Positions 46,666-55,297 are shown, counted from the first letter of the stretch. The stretch is 64,000 bases of DNA from Pseudomonas morbosilactucae (GCF_023241715.1 NZ_JALQCW010000030.1:1-64000), one strand, 5' to 3'. Numbers and translations are program-made. Notes: generated by a model not told the origin, from the sequence alone.

Positions 46666-46899
46666 CGTACGCTTGGCACGCCCGCAGCGCAATCAATCCT
46701 TGGTCGCCGGCGTCGGTGATGGAGATAATTCATTGAGCATGCGTTGGGGCACATTGAGTAGTGCGGGCTACGCGAGTAACGCTGACCATGCCGTGGGCAG
46801 TTTCGGCGCGCAGCTGTGAATCAATGACTCTTGCCAAGCCAGGAGCACTTGTTTTTCAAGTATCCTGCTCAACGTGATCATCTACAAATAGGATACGTG

Positions 46900-47379
46900 A
46901 TGAAGTACTTCGGCATATTGTTGTCGACTGCAATTGCTCTCTCAGTAACATCGTTGGCGTCAGCCGCTGAACCATCGCTGCGTCTGCAACGCGCTTCAGG
47001 TTTGTGGAAGGTTACTCCGTCCACCTCGCCGTTTTCATGGGACATATGCGTCGACCATGAGAAAGACAGGCTTATAGATGACGACCTGTGGAGTGACTTC
47101 GAACAGGAGTGCAAAATCGAATCTAAAAGCGGTAACGTCGATAGCTATAATTTCAAATCACGCTGCCCTGAAGCGATTATGGCCGGATCTTTCAAAGGCG
47201 ACCTTGAGAAATCTTATGTACTGACGGCCGATACGTCGTTTGAGCTAAATGGAAAAATTGAAAGACAACACACAGTGATTAATGGCAGCTTTCAGGGCGC
47301 GTGCCCGGCGGACATGGAGCCGGGTGTAAAAAAAATGCACGGAGGAATGAAGATCAATTCCCCATACTCCAATAGATGA
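46900..47379 (+). CDS. DUF3617-like secreted protein
   Basis: This 159-residue exported protein starts at ATG 46900 after AGGATA. Its signal peptide (MKYFGILLSTAIALSVTSLA, cleavage after ASA) leads into GLWKVTPSTSPFSWDICVDH, resembling the DUF3617 fold. Several Cys residues could form disulfides in the periplasm. Base composition is lower in GC than the core genes, consistent with acquired DNA. Function is unknown. Confidence 0.65.
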   Translation: MKYFGILLSTAIALSVTSLASAAEPSLRLQRASGLWKVTPSTSPFSWDICVDHEKDRLIDDDLWSDFEQECKIESKSGNVDSYNFKSRCPEAIMAGSFKGDLEKSYVLTADTSFELNGKIERQHTVINGSFQGACPADMEPGVKKMHGGMKINSPYSNR

Positions 47380-47460
47380 AAGGTTCAAAGCGACATCGCT
47401 TGACGGACCTCGAATGCAGCTGCATCGATTGCCACGTGTAACGCTTAATTGTGGCTAAGG

Positions 47461-47664
47461 TCAGTGCCCTCGCGGCTTCCAGGCGTTCCATATATCCTTC
47501 GGGATGATCTTGAACTCGATTTTGTAAGCGCTGGTCTGTTGGGGTGACTCGACCGTAAGCGAGTCTTCAGTCTTGGCTTTTGGCGCTCTGCGTTTTCGCG
47601 GCAGCGCTTGAGTTAAGAGTACTGAACCACTTTTACGGATCGGCAGGGTAGAAGTAGTTAAAAA
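47461..47664 (-). pseudogene. C-terminal gene fragment without a start codon
   Basis: A stop-free frame on the minus strand ends at 47461 and encodes a basic tail (LPRKRRAPKAKTEDSLTVES, then AYKIEFKIIPKDIWNAWKPR). The frame is closed upstream by a stop at 47665 with no plausible start, so it looks like the remnant of a longer gene. The family is not recognised. Confidence 0.35.
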
Positions 47665-47724
47665 TTATTAGAGCCAGCCTGCGTGCGACGCTTCGAGTTG
47701 GATAGTTAACTCAAGGAAGGAAAT

Positions 47725-48207
47725 ATGATTCGCTTATTGATTGCTACGTTTTGCCTAATGCTCCTCTCTGGTTGCACAACAAGCGTCAGTCCTAATGTGC
47801 GCGAGCAAGTGTGGTATTCCGAAGGAGAGAGACCAGCCACCGCCCCTTGGCACGTCTATTTGGTATTTACTGACGACGGCCATTTCATCTATTGGCGCAC
47901 CGTAGAAAAACCGGATGATGTACTCAAAAAATTTGACTCCTACATGAAAGGCGCCGGTCTCGATGTTGGCAGCCCGGTGCCATACACACGAACTGAAAAC
48001 GACTTAAACGCGATTTCGCGAACCCCGTTCCTAAGTAGAACGGGTGATACGGTCTACACTGATGTCCGCACCTTTAGAGGGCGCTTTGTCGGCGACGCTT
48101 TAGAAATAGATTTCGAAAGAATCACTGTCTGGCCTCCTCGTCCTACATTTTCTGAAGGCGTCAGACGATGGTCGTTGAAAAAACTTAGCTCCTTGCGAAA
48201 TAAGTGA
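47725..48207 (+). CDS. Hypothetical lipoprotein, 160 residues
   Basis: A strong ribosome site (AAGGAAGG) precedes ATG 47725. The product starts with a lipoprotein signal (MIRLLIATFCLMLLSGCTTS, lipidation at Cys17) and a mature domain with HVYLVFTDDGHFIYWRTVEK. No family is recognised. The composition is AT-richer than the core genes. It probably sits in the envelope. Confidence 0.7.
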   Translation: MIRLLIATFCLMLLSGCTTSVSPNVREQVWYSEGERPATAPWHVYLVFTDDGHFIYWRTVEKPDDVLKKFDSYMKGAGLDVGSPVPYTRTENDLNAISRTPFLSRTGDTVYTDVRTFRGRFVGDALEIDFERITVWPPRPTFSEGVRRWSLKKLSSLRNK

Positions 48208-48343
48208 AAAGCCGAGTGTGATGGCGTCTCTTGTCGATGGAGCAGCGGCCCTGTTGGATTGAACGAACATCCTAGAGTTACTAATAAGCGATGGGTAAGC
48301 TTCGCCTGCTCCAATGGCCTTTTAACTGTCCATTACCATTGGA

Positions 48344-48396
48344 CGCTTTTGGCCGGTTGCTGCCCGTCGTGAAGGGCAGCAACCGACCCAGAGCGG
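48344..48396. repeat. Imperfect palindromic repeat, CGCTTTTGGCCG type, copy B
   Basis: The left arm cgcttttggccggttgctgc is inverted on the right as gcagcaaccgacccagagcg around the loop ccgtcgtgaagg. It shares its core with copy A at 46125. Confidence 0.65.
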
Positions 48397-48420
48397 ACCT
48401 CAGCATCCTGTTGTAGCGCT

Positions 48421-48819
48421 TTACGGCGCGTAGATATTCAGACTCAGCTCTATCCCCCTGCAAGACAGGGCGCTGAGACTCTCCACGGATAAAGATGCGC
48501 CTTGATTGCCTTGTTCCATGAAAAGTCCGCAAAACAGATCAACGTGGAATCGGCTGCCTATCGAAGCCCAGACCTCAAGGTCCTGAGTGAGCTTGTCTAG
48601 CAATTCCATGATTTGTCCGTTCAGGTCTTCAGGGCTCGACTCATTAGCTTGAAGGCTCCATCCCCCGGTAGGGAAAAGAGTGTTTGAGCCTGGTTTGACG
48701 GGTAGTCCCTTGGTTCTCGCGAACGTGGGCTCGCACCCCAAAAGCTTGGTTATCTCTCCGGCAGCAAGATCCGAACCGCTGATACGAAGAGACGCTTTTG
48801 AGCGTGTCACTGGTCCCAT
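48421..48819 (-). CDS. DUF4279 domain protein
   Basis: This 132-residue soluble protein begins MGPVTRSKASLRISGSDLAA, with GGAGG eight bases before ATG 48819. It contains TKLLGCEPTFARTKGLPV, GGWSLQANESSPEDLNGQIM and FHVDLFCGLFMEQGNQGASL, the pattern of DUF4279. Members are leaderless, often scattered next to immunity genes and mobile DNA, and their function is unproven. Confidence 0.75.
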   Translation of the reverse strand: MGPVTRSKASLRISGSDLAAGEITKLLGCEPTFARTKGLPVKPGSNTLFPTGGWSLQANESSPEDLNGQIMELLDKLTQDLEVWASIGSRFHVDLFCGLFMEQGNQGASLSVESLSALSCRGIELSLNIYAP

Positions 48820-48991
48820 GCTTATCGCCTCCAGTAAAAAGTGCAACGATAGCAGTCTTTGCGAAGGGCTTGATATTGGGGCTGCGTGCTGGCGTGGTTT
48901 GAAAGCGATGATTTGAATGACTGCTCTTGGCCAGTTAGCGACCGCTGCTCTGGTTAGTCATCCTTGTCCTTCCACGCGTGCAGGACATGTG

Positions 48992-49131
48992 ATGAACATC
49001 ATCGCTACCCGCAGCCGTCAGCCCTGGAGCAAAGGAAAACTGGTCGGGTAGAACCCCCCGCTACGGTTGAGAGATATCTAGGGATTGAGGTTGATGATGC
49101 TTTGGCGATGGTGGAACAGACAAAGGTTTGA
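48992..49131 (+). pseudogene. Remnant of a phage-type tyrosine integrase with internal deletion
   Basis: ATG 48992 begins MNIIATRSRQPWSKGKLVG and hits TAG where the family has Gln. The same frame goes on NPPLRLRDI, like the integrase N-terminus. At about 49070 it fuses, in another frame, to TVERYLGIEVDDALAMVEQT-KV and a stop at 49131, which is the characteristic C-terminus including the active-site Tyr region. About 150 central residues are missing. This is a nonsense-mutated, internally deleted integrase of about 140 bases. Confidence 0.7.
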
Positions 49132-49279
49132 CGATGTATAGCGACGGTCGAACTCGGGCTGTCGCTAACCGACCCTCTAGCTGGCGTTGGCGCCAAGCAG
49201 AAATCAACACCGGACGGCCAATCAGAGTCAGAACTAAGGCCGGGGCGATTCACGCCGTATAGACATCGCGTTCTTCCGG
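49132..49279. other. Gene-free stretch after the integrase remnant
   Basis: No convincing reading frame is seen on either strand between the integrase remnant and the following minus-strand gene. The region may be further mobile-element debris. Confidence 0.3.
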
Positions 49280-49639
49280 CTACCACACCGAGATTGGAAA
49301 TATATCGCGCCGCGTATTCACGACATAAGACTCAAACCCATTTTTTTCCGGGAAGATTTTCAAGATCATTTTCGTACTGAAGGTGATGGTGAAAACCCCA
49401 GAATCATCAATTGAAAAAGCTACTACATCGAGGTTTAGAAAGTCGAAAAGTAAAGGGCTGGTGGCAGGGTCTTCACCATGTCCCCACTTGCAAACCCTAT
49501 TGATGTCACAAACGAATGGGCACTGAATCAACACGCTAGCCGTATCACCAAAAAGCAGGGTCTGCGAGCCGATCCCAACCGTTACACCTGTTAGCGCGGA
49601 AGGAATCAGTTCGGCCAAATCTGAATCATTTATCATCAT
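49280..49639 (-). CDS. Hypothetical immunity-like protein, 119 residues
   Basis: This soluble protein begins MMINDSDLAELIPSALTGVT and contains VGIGSQTLLFGDTASVLIQC and SPLLFDFLNLDVVAFSIDDS. The beta-strand-rich, leaderless layout resembles small immunity folds such as DUF6188, though I cannot assign a family with confidence. It lies in low-GC DNA near the integrase remnant. Confidence 0.55.
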   Translation of the reverse strand: MMINDSDLAELIPSALTGVTVGIGSQTLLFGDTASVLIQCPFVCDINRVCKWGHGEDPATSPLLFDFLNLDVVAFSIDDSGVFTITFSTKMILKIFPEKNGFESYVVNTRRDIFPISVW

Positions 49640-49870
49640 GTCGTGCTCAGTTCAAACAGGTGATGATTTAAGAATCATAGGCCTGAAGTGGCGATCGTTT
49701 GGTGGGTAGATCATAGGCCCATCTGTTAGGGCGGTCACCTAGGTTGACCGTCCGCTTCTGACCGAATGCAGTCATTTGTAAGCCTCTTTCTTCGCTCATA
49801 AATGGCTGACGTTGAGTTATCAAGAAGACACTCAAAAACTCCGCGCCATCTCTGGCGCGGAGCGCAACAC

Positions 49871-50134
49871 TCAAGCCTGCAACCGCCAACTCATCACATC
49901 CAACAGGTCGCAACTATCCCGCAGGAGGATCGAGGTGACGTTGGCGATATGTCGAAGGTTCGTATCGTCGGCGTTTTTCAGTTCGCCGCGGGACAAGGTT
50001 TCCAGCAGTTGGGTGACGGCCTGTAGGCGGGCTGTTCCATTGGCGTGAAGGACGTCCAGTGGTGCGGTCTGGTCGATGAATAGGCAGGGGATCAGACAGT
50101 CGATGCCGGTGAGGGGGATGTATCGCTGGGTCAT
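49871..50134 (-). CDS. Small Pseudomonas-type conserved protein, 87 residues
   Basis: The product begins MTQRYIPLTGIDCLIPCLFI and continues with helical segments (ARLQAVTQLLETLSRGELKN, then LRHIANVTSILLRDSCDLLD). ATG 50134 follows GGAG; an upstream extension to 50197 lacks a ribosome site. It resembles the numerous short Pseudomonas proteins grouped near DUF3077/DUF6124, whose function is unknown. Confidence 0.6.
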   Translation of the reverse strand: MTQRYIPLTGIDCLIPCLFIDQTAPLDVLHANGTARLQAVTQLLETLSRGELKNADDTNLRHIANVTSILLRDSCDLLDVMSWRLQA

Positions 50135-50362
50135 GGTGAGGCTCCGTATTAACCAAAATTGGGCAGGCTGACCTTGGCGGTCGTCCTGGGTTGTCACGTT
50201 GTTAGGGCTGTCGTTAGCAGGGGCTGGACGATGAACGCGTGACGGGTTGTTGGTTAATTTCAGGTCGCCAAACCTGATCGCCGGGTGGCCGAGTGGAGAC
50301 CTTAGCGGTTGAGGTTTTGGGCGGATAGCCGGACGAATCTGTAAGTTTTGTAGGATTGTTTT

Positions 50363-50725
50363 ATGAGGTCTGGAGGCCTGAGAACGGGCCAGCGCTACTG
50401 CGCCGTGTTCGGCCTAAACGTGTGGGGCGAGAGGCAAAAACCTGCCATTCAGGGCTACAGACTGCGGCTCACTCAGCGTATCTTGGCGGCCCGCATTCTT
50501 GCCTCAATGGCGCAAGCGTGTAAGGAGTTGATTGGAGCGGCCGATACAGGGTCGGCCAACAAAAAACTGATGGTTAGTTTCAGGGGCGCGGCCAGCAGGG
50601 TTCGGGTTTTTCCACACCATAAACCTCTCTCACACACTGCGGCCGTACAGGGCGCTAAAGGAGAGGCCATGGGCGTGGTCCCTTGGCTTAATCGTCAAGC
50701 ATCATCACCAACAAGGAAGCACTAA
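50363..50725 (+). CDS. Doubtful open frame, 120 codons
   Basis: The frame could encode a basic protein (MRSGGLRTGQRYCAVFGLNV ... GEAMGVVPWLNRQASS). It has no recognised domain and lacks normal codon bias. Arg/Ala/Ser-rich stretches and poor ribosome-site support make it likely non-coding. The 593-base interval 50135-50727 otherwise shows only a small hairpin (ggccga ... tcggcc at about 50538). Confidence 0.2.
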   Translation: MRSGGLRTGQRYCAVFGLNVWGERQKPAIQGYRLRLTQRILAARILASMAQACKELIGAADTGSANKKLMVSFRGAASRVRVFPHHKPLSHTAAVQGAKGEAMGVVPWLNRQASSPTRKH

Positions 50726-50727
50726 AA

Positions 50728-51201
50728 ATGCAAAATCAAGGACTGGAATACGCGGGCTTTTGGGCAAGAACGGGCGCTTCAATTATCGATACGATCCTAA
50801 TGATGCTGATAACAACGCCTCTTCTTGTATCGATATACGGTTGGTCTTACTTCACCTCGGAAGACCTGGGTATCGTCGCAGGTCCGGGTGACTTCTTGAT
50901 CTCGTGGGTTTTACCCGCTATTGCAGTGATACTTTTCTGGATTTTTAAACAAGCTACGCCAGGGAAGATGGCAATCTCGGCAAAAATAGTCGATGCCACA
51001 ACCGGGGAGCCCGCCAGTACTGCGCAATTGGTAGGCCGTTACTTCGCGTACTTTGTCTCTATCGTTCCTCTGTTTCTGGGGCTGTTCTGGGTGGCCTTTG
51101 ATAAACGCAAGCAAGGCTGGCATGACAAGCTTGCGGGAACAGTGGTTATCAAAAAGGTAAACACTGGGCCAGAGCCGGTGCGATTCAACAACGTTCAGTA
51201 A
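50728..51201 (+). CDS. RDD family membrane protein
   Basis: This 157-residue inner-membrane protein begins MQNQGLEYAGFWARTGASII and has the RDD motif region (FWARTGASIIDTILMMLITT), with further helices at ISWVLPAIAVILFWIF and YFAYFVSIVPLFLGLFWVAF. The characteristic KQGWHDKLAGTVVIKK ends the domain. RDD proteins are thought to transport ions or small solutes. AAGGAAG lies 12 bases before the ATG. Confidence 0.85.
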   Translation: MQNQGLEYAGFWARTGASIIDTILMMLITTPLLVSIYGWSYFTSEDLGIVAGPGDFLISWVLPAIAVILFWIFKQATPGKMAISAKIVDATTGEPASTAQLVGRYFAYFVSIVPLFLGLFWVAFDKRKQGWHDKLAGTVVIKKVNTGPEPVRFNNVQ

Positions 51202-51313
51202 GGCTCGCAGCCCTTCACTGTGTCTAATCGAGGGCGGGCATAAGCCTCGCCCTGGATTAAATGTCAGCCAACGTCCGTTATGGACGTTCTCTCCGTTTTC
51301 CTCGCTTCATTAC

Positions 51314-52552
51314 TCAATCCCCCGAACTCAGCACCGCCCTTAACAACGCCTGCGCTTCGCGGGTCACGCCTTTGCTGATCATTTTTGCCGGCAGGCCTGA
51401 GTGGTCGAGAAACAGGTCGCGCAGGTGGTTAAAGGGGGCGGGGACGCCGTGGTACAGGCGGCCGAGGAAGCGGGCGAAGGCGGTGGTCTGGTTGGTGTAG
51501 TCGACTCGTTGGTCGTCGTAGCGTTGCAGCCCGGCCTGCAGCGCGTTGGGGTCGCTGAGGTCGCGGCCTTTGAGGTAGCTGGCCAGGAAGTGGGCGTCTT
51601 CAATGGCCATGCCGGCGCCGTAGGCGGCGTAGGGCGAGGTGGGGTGGGCGGCGTCGCCCAGGATGCTGACGCGGCCTTTGGACCATTGTTTGAGCGGCTT
51701 GCGGTATTTCACCACCCAGCGGAACAGGTTGTGGGAGGTGTCGGTGGCTTCCAGGATCTGTGGCACGGGGTAGGCGAAGTCGCTGATGCGTTCGCGCACG
51801 TAGCGGGCCGGGTCGGCGGATTCGGCTTGGTGTTCGGTGCATTTTTCGACGAACCACCATTCAAAGCAGTCTTTGCCTTTGTAGCGAAGGGGGGCGTAGC
51901 CCATTTGGTAGGCGTGGTTGTGCTGGATGACGATTTTCTTGCGTTCGGGCCCTTGCAGTTCGCACCAGCCCAGCCACACGGCGATGCCCAGGTGTTTGAG
52001 TGCCGAGGGGCCCCACAGTTGTTCGCGGACCTTTGACTCTAGGCCGTCGGCGCCAATCACCAGGTCTGCTTCGTAGCTCTGGCCCTGGGTGAAGTGCAGC
52101 CTGACGCCGGCCTCATGTTCGCTGTAATGGCTGAACTCGTGGTTGGCCACAACCATGTCGGCCGGCGCCGCCGCCAGCAGGCGTTCATAGAGTTCCGAGC
52201 GCATCATGCCCGACTGCCAGCCGCTGACGCCGGCCTGTTGCATCAGCTCCATATCGATGTCGAAGTTGACGCGAACCCGGCCGTCATAACGCCGAAACTC
52301 GGGCAGGCCGGCGGCGAAGATGTCGTCCACCTGCACGCCCAGGTTGCGCAGGATGACGATGCCCGTGGCGTTGAGAATGATGGCGCCGCCCAATGGGCGC
52401 AGTTCGGGGTGGCGTTCGAACACCTTCACGTCAAAGCCGGCTTTATGCAGGGCCACGCCCGCTGCGAGGCCGCCGGGGCCGGCGCCGATAACGGCTACGC
52501 GCTTGCCCTTTGTGCCCAGGCTGATGGGGGTGTCGAGGTTGGATGCACTCAT
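51314..52552 (-). CDS. FAD-dependent aromatic monooxygenase
   Basis: This 412-residue flavoprotein hydroxylase of the PHBH/salicylate hydroxylase class has the dinucleotide fold VAVIGAGPGGLAAGVALHKA at about residue 19. The DG motif lies in DLVIGADGLESKVREQLWG and the GD motif in GRVSILGDAAHPTSPYAAYG. The class inserts oxygen into aromatic acids using NAD(P)H. The substrate cannot be read; salicylate-, hydroxynicotinate- or tetracycline-like compounds are processed by relatives. It stands alone, with no ring-cleavage genes beside it. Confidence 0.88.
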   Translation of the reverse strand: MSASNLDTPISLGTKGKRVAVIGAGPGGLAAGVALHKAGFDVKVFERHPELRPLGGAIILNATGIVILRNLGVQVDDIFAAGLPEFRRYDGRVRVNFDIDMELMQQAGVSGWQSGMMRSELYERLLAAAPADMVVANHEFSHYSEHEAGVRLHFTQGQSYEADLVIGADGLESKVREQLWGPSALKHLGIAVWLGWCELQGPERKKIVIQHNHAYQMGYAPLRYKGKDCFEWWFVEKCTEHQAESADPARYVRERISDFAYPVPQILEATDTSHNLFRWVVKYRKPLKQWSKGRVSILGDAAHPTSPYAAYGAGMAIEDAHFLASYLKGRDLSDPNALQAGLQRYDDQRVDYTNQTTAFARFLGRLYHGVPAPFNHLRDLFLDHSGLPAKMISKGVTREAQALLRAVLSSGD

Positions 52553-52824
52553 CTGTTGGTACCTTTTTTGTTGTTATGTCCGTCGTTGGCGCTTCAGCGC
52601 TACGCGGGGTCAACCTTAGCGACGCCGGGCCAGCGTGCGCCAATCGCTTCCTGCGTTATCAGGTATCGCCAAGCGCGATCCCAGGTATCTGGATTATTCG
52701 TTTGAACTGTGAACACGCACGCCGTTTTGCGCGCGAGGCTGCAACGACGTTTCTGGTGGCTAGGTTCCCCGTGGGAATGCCGCCGGGGGCGTTCCGCGTT
52801 CCGCCCCCGTCACCCCGCAACCGC

Positions 52825-53517
52825 TCACTCTCCCAAGGCAAACGCCACCGCCGCGCGGGCGTGCAGTTCGGTGGTGTCGAGCAGGGGCAGGGGGCTGTGT
52901 TCGGGTTTGACCAGCAGGCTGATTTCGGTGCAGCCGAGTATCACGGCCTGGGCGCCGCGGGCTTGCAGGGCGGCGATCACCTCTTGGTAGCGCTGGCGTG
53001 AGTCGGGGTTGATGACGCCCACGCACAGTTCGTCGTAGATGATTCGGTGCACGGCTTGGCGCTCTTCCGGCTCGGGCACCAGGACCTTGAGGCCTTGGGC
53101 GGCCAGGCGCTGTTTGAGGAAGTCCTGCTCCATGGTGAAGGCGGTGCCCAGCAGGCCGACGGTGGTCAGTTGCAGGTCCAGTGCGGCCTGGCCGGCCGGG
53201 TCGGCGATGTGCAGGAAGGGCAGGCTGACGGCCGCCTGTATGTGCTCGGCCACGCGGTGCATGGTGTTGGTGCAGAGCACGATGCACTCGGCGCCCCCGG
53301 CCTGGAGGCGCTGCGCGGCGTCCACCAGGATCTGCGCCGCGTCGTCCCAGCGCCCAGCGTGCTGGGCCTGTTCGACCGGCCCAAAGTCGACGCTGTACAT
53401 CAGCAACTGCGCCGAACGCAGCGGTCCCAGGCGGTCGCGCACCTGCTGGTTGATCAATCGATAGTATTCGGCGCTGGATTCCCAGCTCATGCCGCCAATC
53501 AGGCCAATAGTGCGCAT
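52825..53517 (-). CDS. Aspartate/glutamate racemase family protein
   Basis: This 230-residue cofactor-independent racemase has MRTIGLIGGMSWESSAEYYR at the start and the two catalytic-cysteine motifs, VLCTNTMH (about residue 82) and ILGCTEISLL (about 194). The order and size match YgeA/Asp-racemase enzymes that interconvert D- and L-acidic amino acids, though broad-specificity members exist. The gene upstream is the FAD monooxygenase in the opposite order; no operon is evident. Confidence 0.9.
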   Translation of the reverse strand: MRTIGLIGGMSWESSAEYYRLINQQVRDRLGPLRSAQLLMYSVDFGPVEQAQHAGRWDDAAQILVDAAQRLQAGGAECIVLCTNTMHRVAEHIQAAVSLPFLHIADPAGQAALDLQLTTVGLLGTAFTMEQDFLKQRLAAQGLKVLVPEPEERQAVHRIIYDELCVGVINPDSRQRYQEVIAALQARGAQAVILGCTEISLLVKPEHSPLPLLDTTELHARAAVAFALGE

Positions 53518-53605
53518 GGGGTGTGGCTCCTGTCGTTGACTGTTTGTGGTGGGGCCGAAGGCGGTTCATCCAGGCGTGTCCCGTGGCCCTGAAACCAGGG
53601 CGTTT

Positions 53606-54037
53606 TCATGGTTTTCTGGCCGCGTATGTCTCGCCTGTCAGCCTGATGACGCCTTCTTTGGAGTCGACGTGGGTGATGCTGTTTATCACCACTTTAAGGT
53701 CGCTGGCGTTCGGGAACAGGGAAAAGAACAACTCGAAATACAGGTAGTCCTGGACCAGGCGTGCGGCCAGGTCGGGGTGGCGTTTCAGGAGTTCCCTGAA
53801 GCTTGGGTAGTTCAGCGCTGCAAGCTCCGGGATGTCGATAAAGCCTTGGGCCTGATCGTCGGTTTTGCATTCGGCAGTAAAGGTGTCGGCGCATTCCAGA
53901 AAGCTGTGCGGCAGATCGCTGTGGTTGATGCACAGCTCATAGGGCGTTGCCGGGGTTGTCGGTGCCTCGCCGAAGCCCAGGCTGCGATAGCTGACGGTTC
54001 GTGGGTCGATGACGTGACCGGCTGAGGTGAACTTCAT
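53606..54037 (-). CDS. Hypothetical protein, 143 residues
   Basis: This soluble protein starts at ATG 54037 (MKFTSAGHVIDPRTVSYRSL) and contains CINHSDLPHSFLECADTFTA and AARLVQDYLYFELFFSLFPN. It ends with a beta-rich tail (KVVINSITHVDSKEGVIRLT). No family is recognised. Its start overlaps the stop of a 30-codon frame (ATGA), which suggests translational coupling. The size and setting are immunity-like. Confidence 0.6.
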   Translation of the reverse strand: MKFTSAGHVIDPRTVSYRSLGFGEAPTTPATPYELCINHSDLPHSFLECADTFTAECKTDDQAQGFIDIPELAALNYPSFRELLKRHPDLAARLVQDYLYFELFFSLFPNASDLKVVINSITHVDSKEGVIRLTGETYAARKP

Positions 54038-54126
54038 GATGGGCTTCCGGGTGGCGGCATCCATTCGACAGCCGTGCGGAGGCCGGCTTGGTAGTCGGAA
54101 ATAAGCTGGGCGAGGTGCGGGTTCAT
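54034..54126 (-). CDS. Possible 30-residue leader peptide coupled to the downstream gene
   Basis: The frame reads MNPHLAQLISDYQAGLRTAV and ends EWMPPPGSPS; its TGA overlaps the ATG of the 143-residue gene. The ribosome site is weak. It may be a leader peptide, or the tail of a longer gene that decayed. Confidence 0.35.
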   Translation of the reverse strand: MNPHLAQLISDYQAGLRTAVEWMPPPGSPS

Positions 54127-54400
54127 GGGGCTGGGCGTTGTGGTCAAGGGGACAGACGATTTCAGAGATGGCGGCGCGATACAAGTTGTGAGTGCGCTTG
54201 CTGCGGGATTTTCGCCGCGTCATTGGCATCACGCCCGCGCTTGGATGGTCGAAATTTGGGTGCAGACCGTGCGCCAGGTCCTCGCCCTGACCCCGGGCCC
54301 GTACCGTTTGCGGTATTAAGCCAACGCCGGGCGGGCGCATCTGCCATGATCGGCCCCTGCGACCGGCAGTATCTGAAGGTCGAGGTTGAGGAATCGCGCA

Positions 54401-54892
54401 ATGGACGATGTACAGCAACTGGGCGAAATGCTCAGGCACTACGCGCAAAGCGAAGCCCACAAGAAGCAAGTATTCGATACCCAGTTCCAGGCCTGGGGCA
54501 CCCGCATCGGCGAGCTGTTCGGGCTGATCGAACAATGGCTGGCACCGGTGCGCATGCCCGGCCTGCTGGAGTTCAGCCGCGACCCTTATGTGGCGTGCAG
54601 TGTCGGTTCGGCGCCGGAGGCCTCGATCTTCAAGACCGAGAAGCTGACCATCCAGATTGCCGGCAAAACCGTGGAAATCGTCCCGGAAGTGATGGGCACC
54701 AACGGCCAGATCGCACTGGCGGTGATGGGCCTGACCGCCGCCCGTTATGGCAGCGTGTCCCTGGTGTTCGACGCCACCGGCATCTGGCAATGGCGCAAGA
54801 CCAACGGCCTGCAGCCGCCGGACACCTTTGTCTTTGATGCCAATTTCCTGGCCTCGCAACTGCAAAGCCTGATCCCCCGCGAACGCAGCTAG
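54401..54892 (+). CDS. Hypothetical protein, 163 residues
   Basis: This soluble protein begins MDDVQQLGEMLRHYAQSEAH with a helical N-terminal third, followed by a beta-rich part (KLTIQIAGKTVEIVPEVMGT, then YGSVSLVFDATGIWQWRKTN). GAGGA lies eight bases before ATG 54401. It has the normal codon character of its surroundings. No family is recognised and no partner gene is evident. Confidence 0.65.
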   Translation: MDDVQQLGEMLRHYAQSEAHKKQVFDTQFQAWGTRIGELFGLIEQWLAPVRMPGLLEFSRDPYVACSVGSAPEASIFKTEKLTIQIAGKTVEIVPEVMGTNGQIALAVMGLTAARYGSVSLVFDATGIWQWRKTNGLQPPDTFVFDANFLASQLQSLIPRERS

Positions 54893-54907
54893 CCCGGGCT
54901 GGCGTTC

Positions 54908-55297
54908 TCAGTCGGGCGCCAACACACGCAGTGGGTAGTGGCGCTCGGCAACCTGCCCGGTGCATTGGGTGCCGGCCGTCATGCCATACACCGTAAAGGC
55001 ATAGTCGCCGGCTGTGGTCGGGCGGCCGCTGAGCTCGGCATCCCCTTCGTCGGGCCGATAGGTCAGCGTCAGGCCAGGGGGCAAGGGCGTCTTCGGGTCG
55101 ACGTAGAGGCCGGTCGGCCGCCCCCCCGTTAGCGTCAAGCGAATGGCCAGCGCTTGCCCCTGGAGCACCGGGGGCAGTTGCGCGGGTTCGAGTGTCGGGC
55201 TGCTGCGCAGGTAGCAGCCGGGCAGAAAGGCCAACGCACAGCCGTTGAGGCTCAGGGCCAGGCCGGTGATGGCAAGCGCCGTCAGCAAGGTACGCAT
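54908..55297 (-). CDS. Putative lipoprotein with Ig-like domain
   Basis: This 129-residue protein has a lipoprotein signal with lipobox SLNGC (lipidation at about Cys20). The mature part includes GLYVDPKTPLPPGLTLTYRP and ELSGRPTTAGDYAFTVYGMT, the pattern of a bacterial putative-Ig (He_PIG) domain. The location is probably the outer membrane. Function is unknown. It reads away from the 163-residue gene, with 15 bases between the convergent ends. Confidence 0.7.
   Translation of the reverse strand: MRTLLTALAITGLALSLNGCALAFLPGCYLRSSPTLEPAQLPPVLQGQALAIRLTLTGGRPTGLYVDPKTPLPPGLTLTYRPDEGDAELSGRPTTAGDYAFTVYGMTAGTQCTGQVAERHYPLRVLAPD

Noticed and set aside
49668..49913. 81-codon minus-strand frame over the palindromic repeat vestige
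   Set aside because: It includes the repeat-derived run MTAFGQKRTVNLG that appears wherever this repeat is translated; no independent coding evidence.
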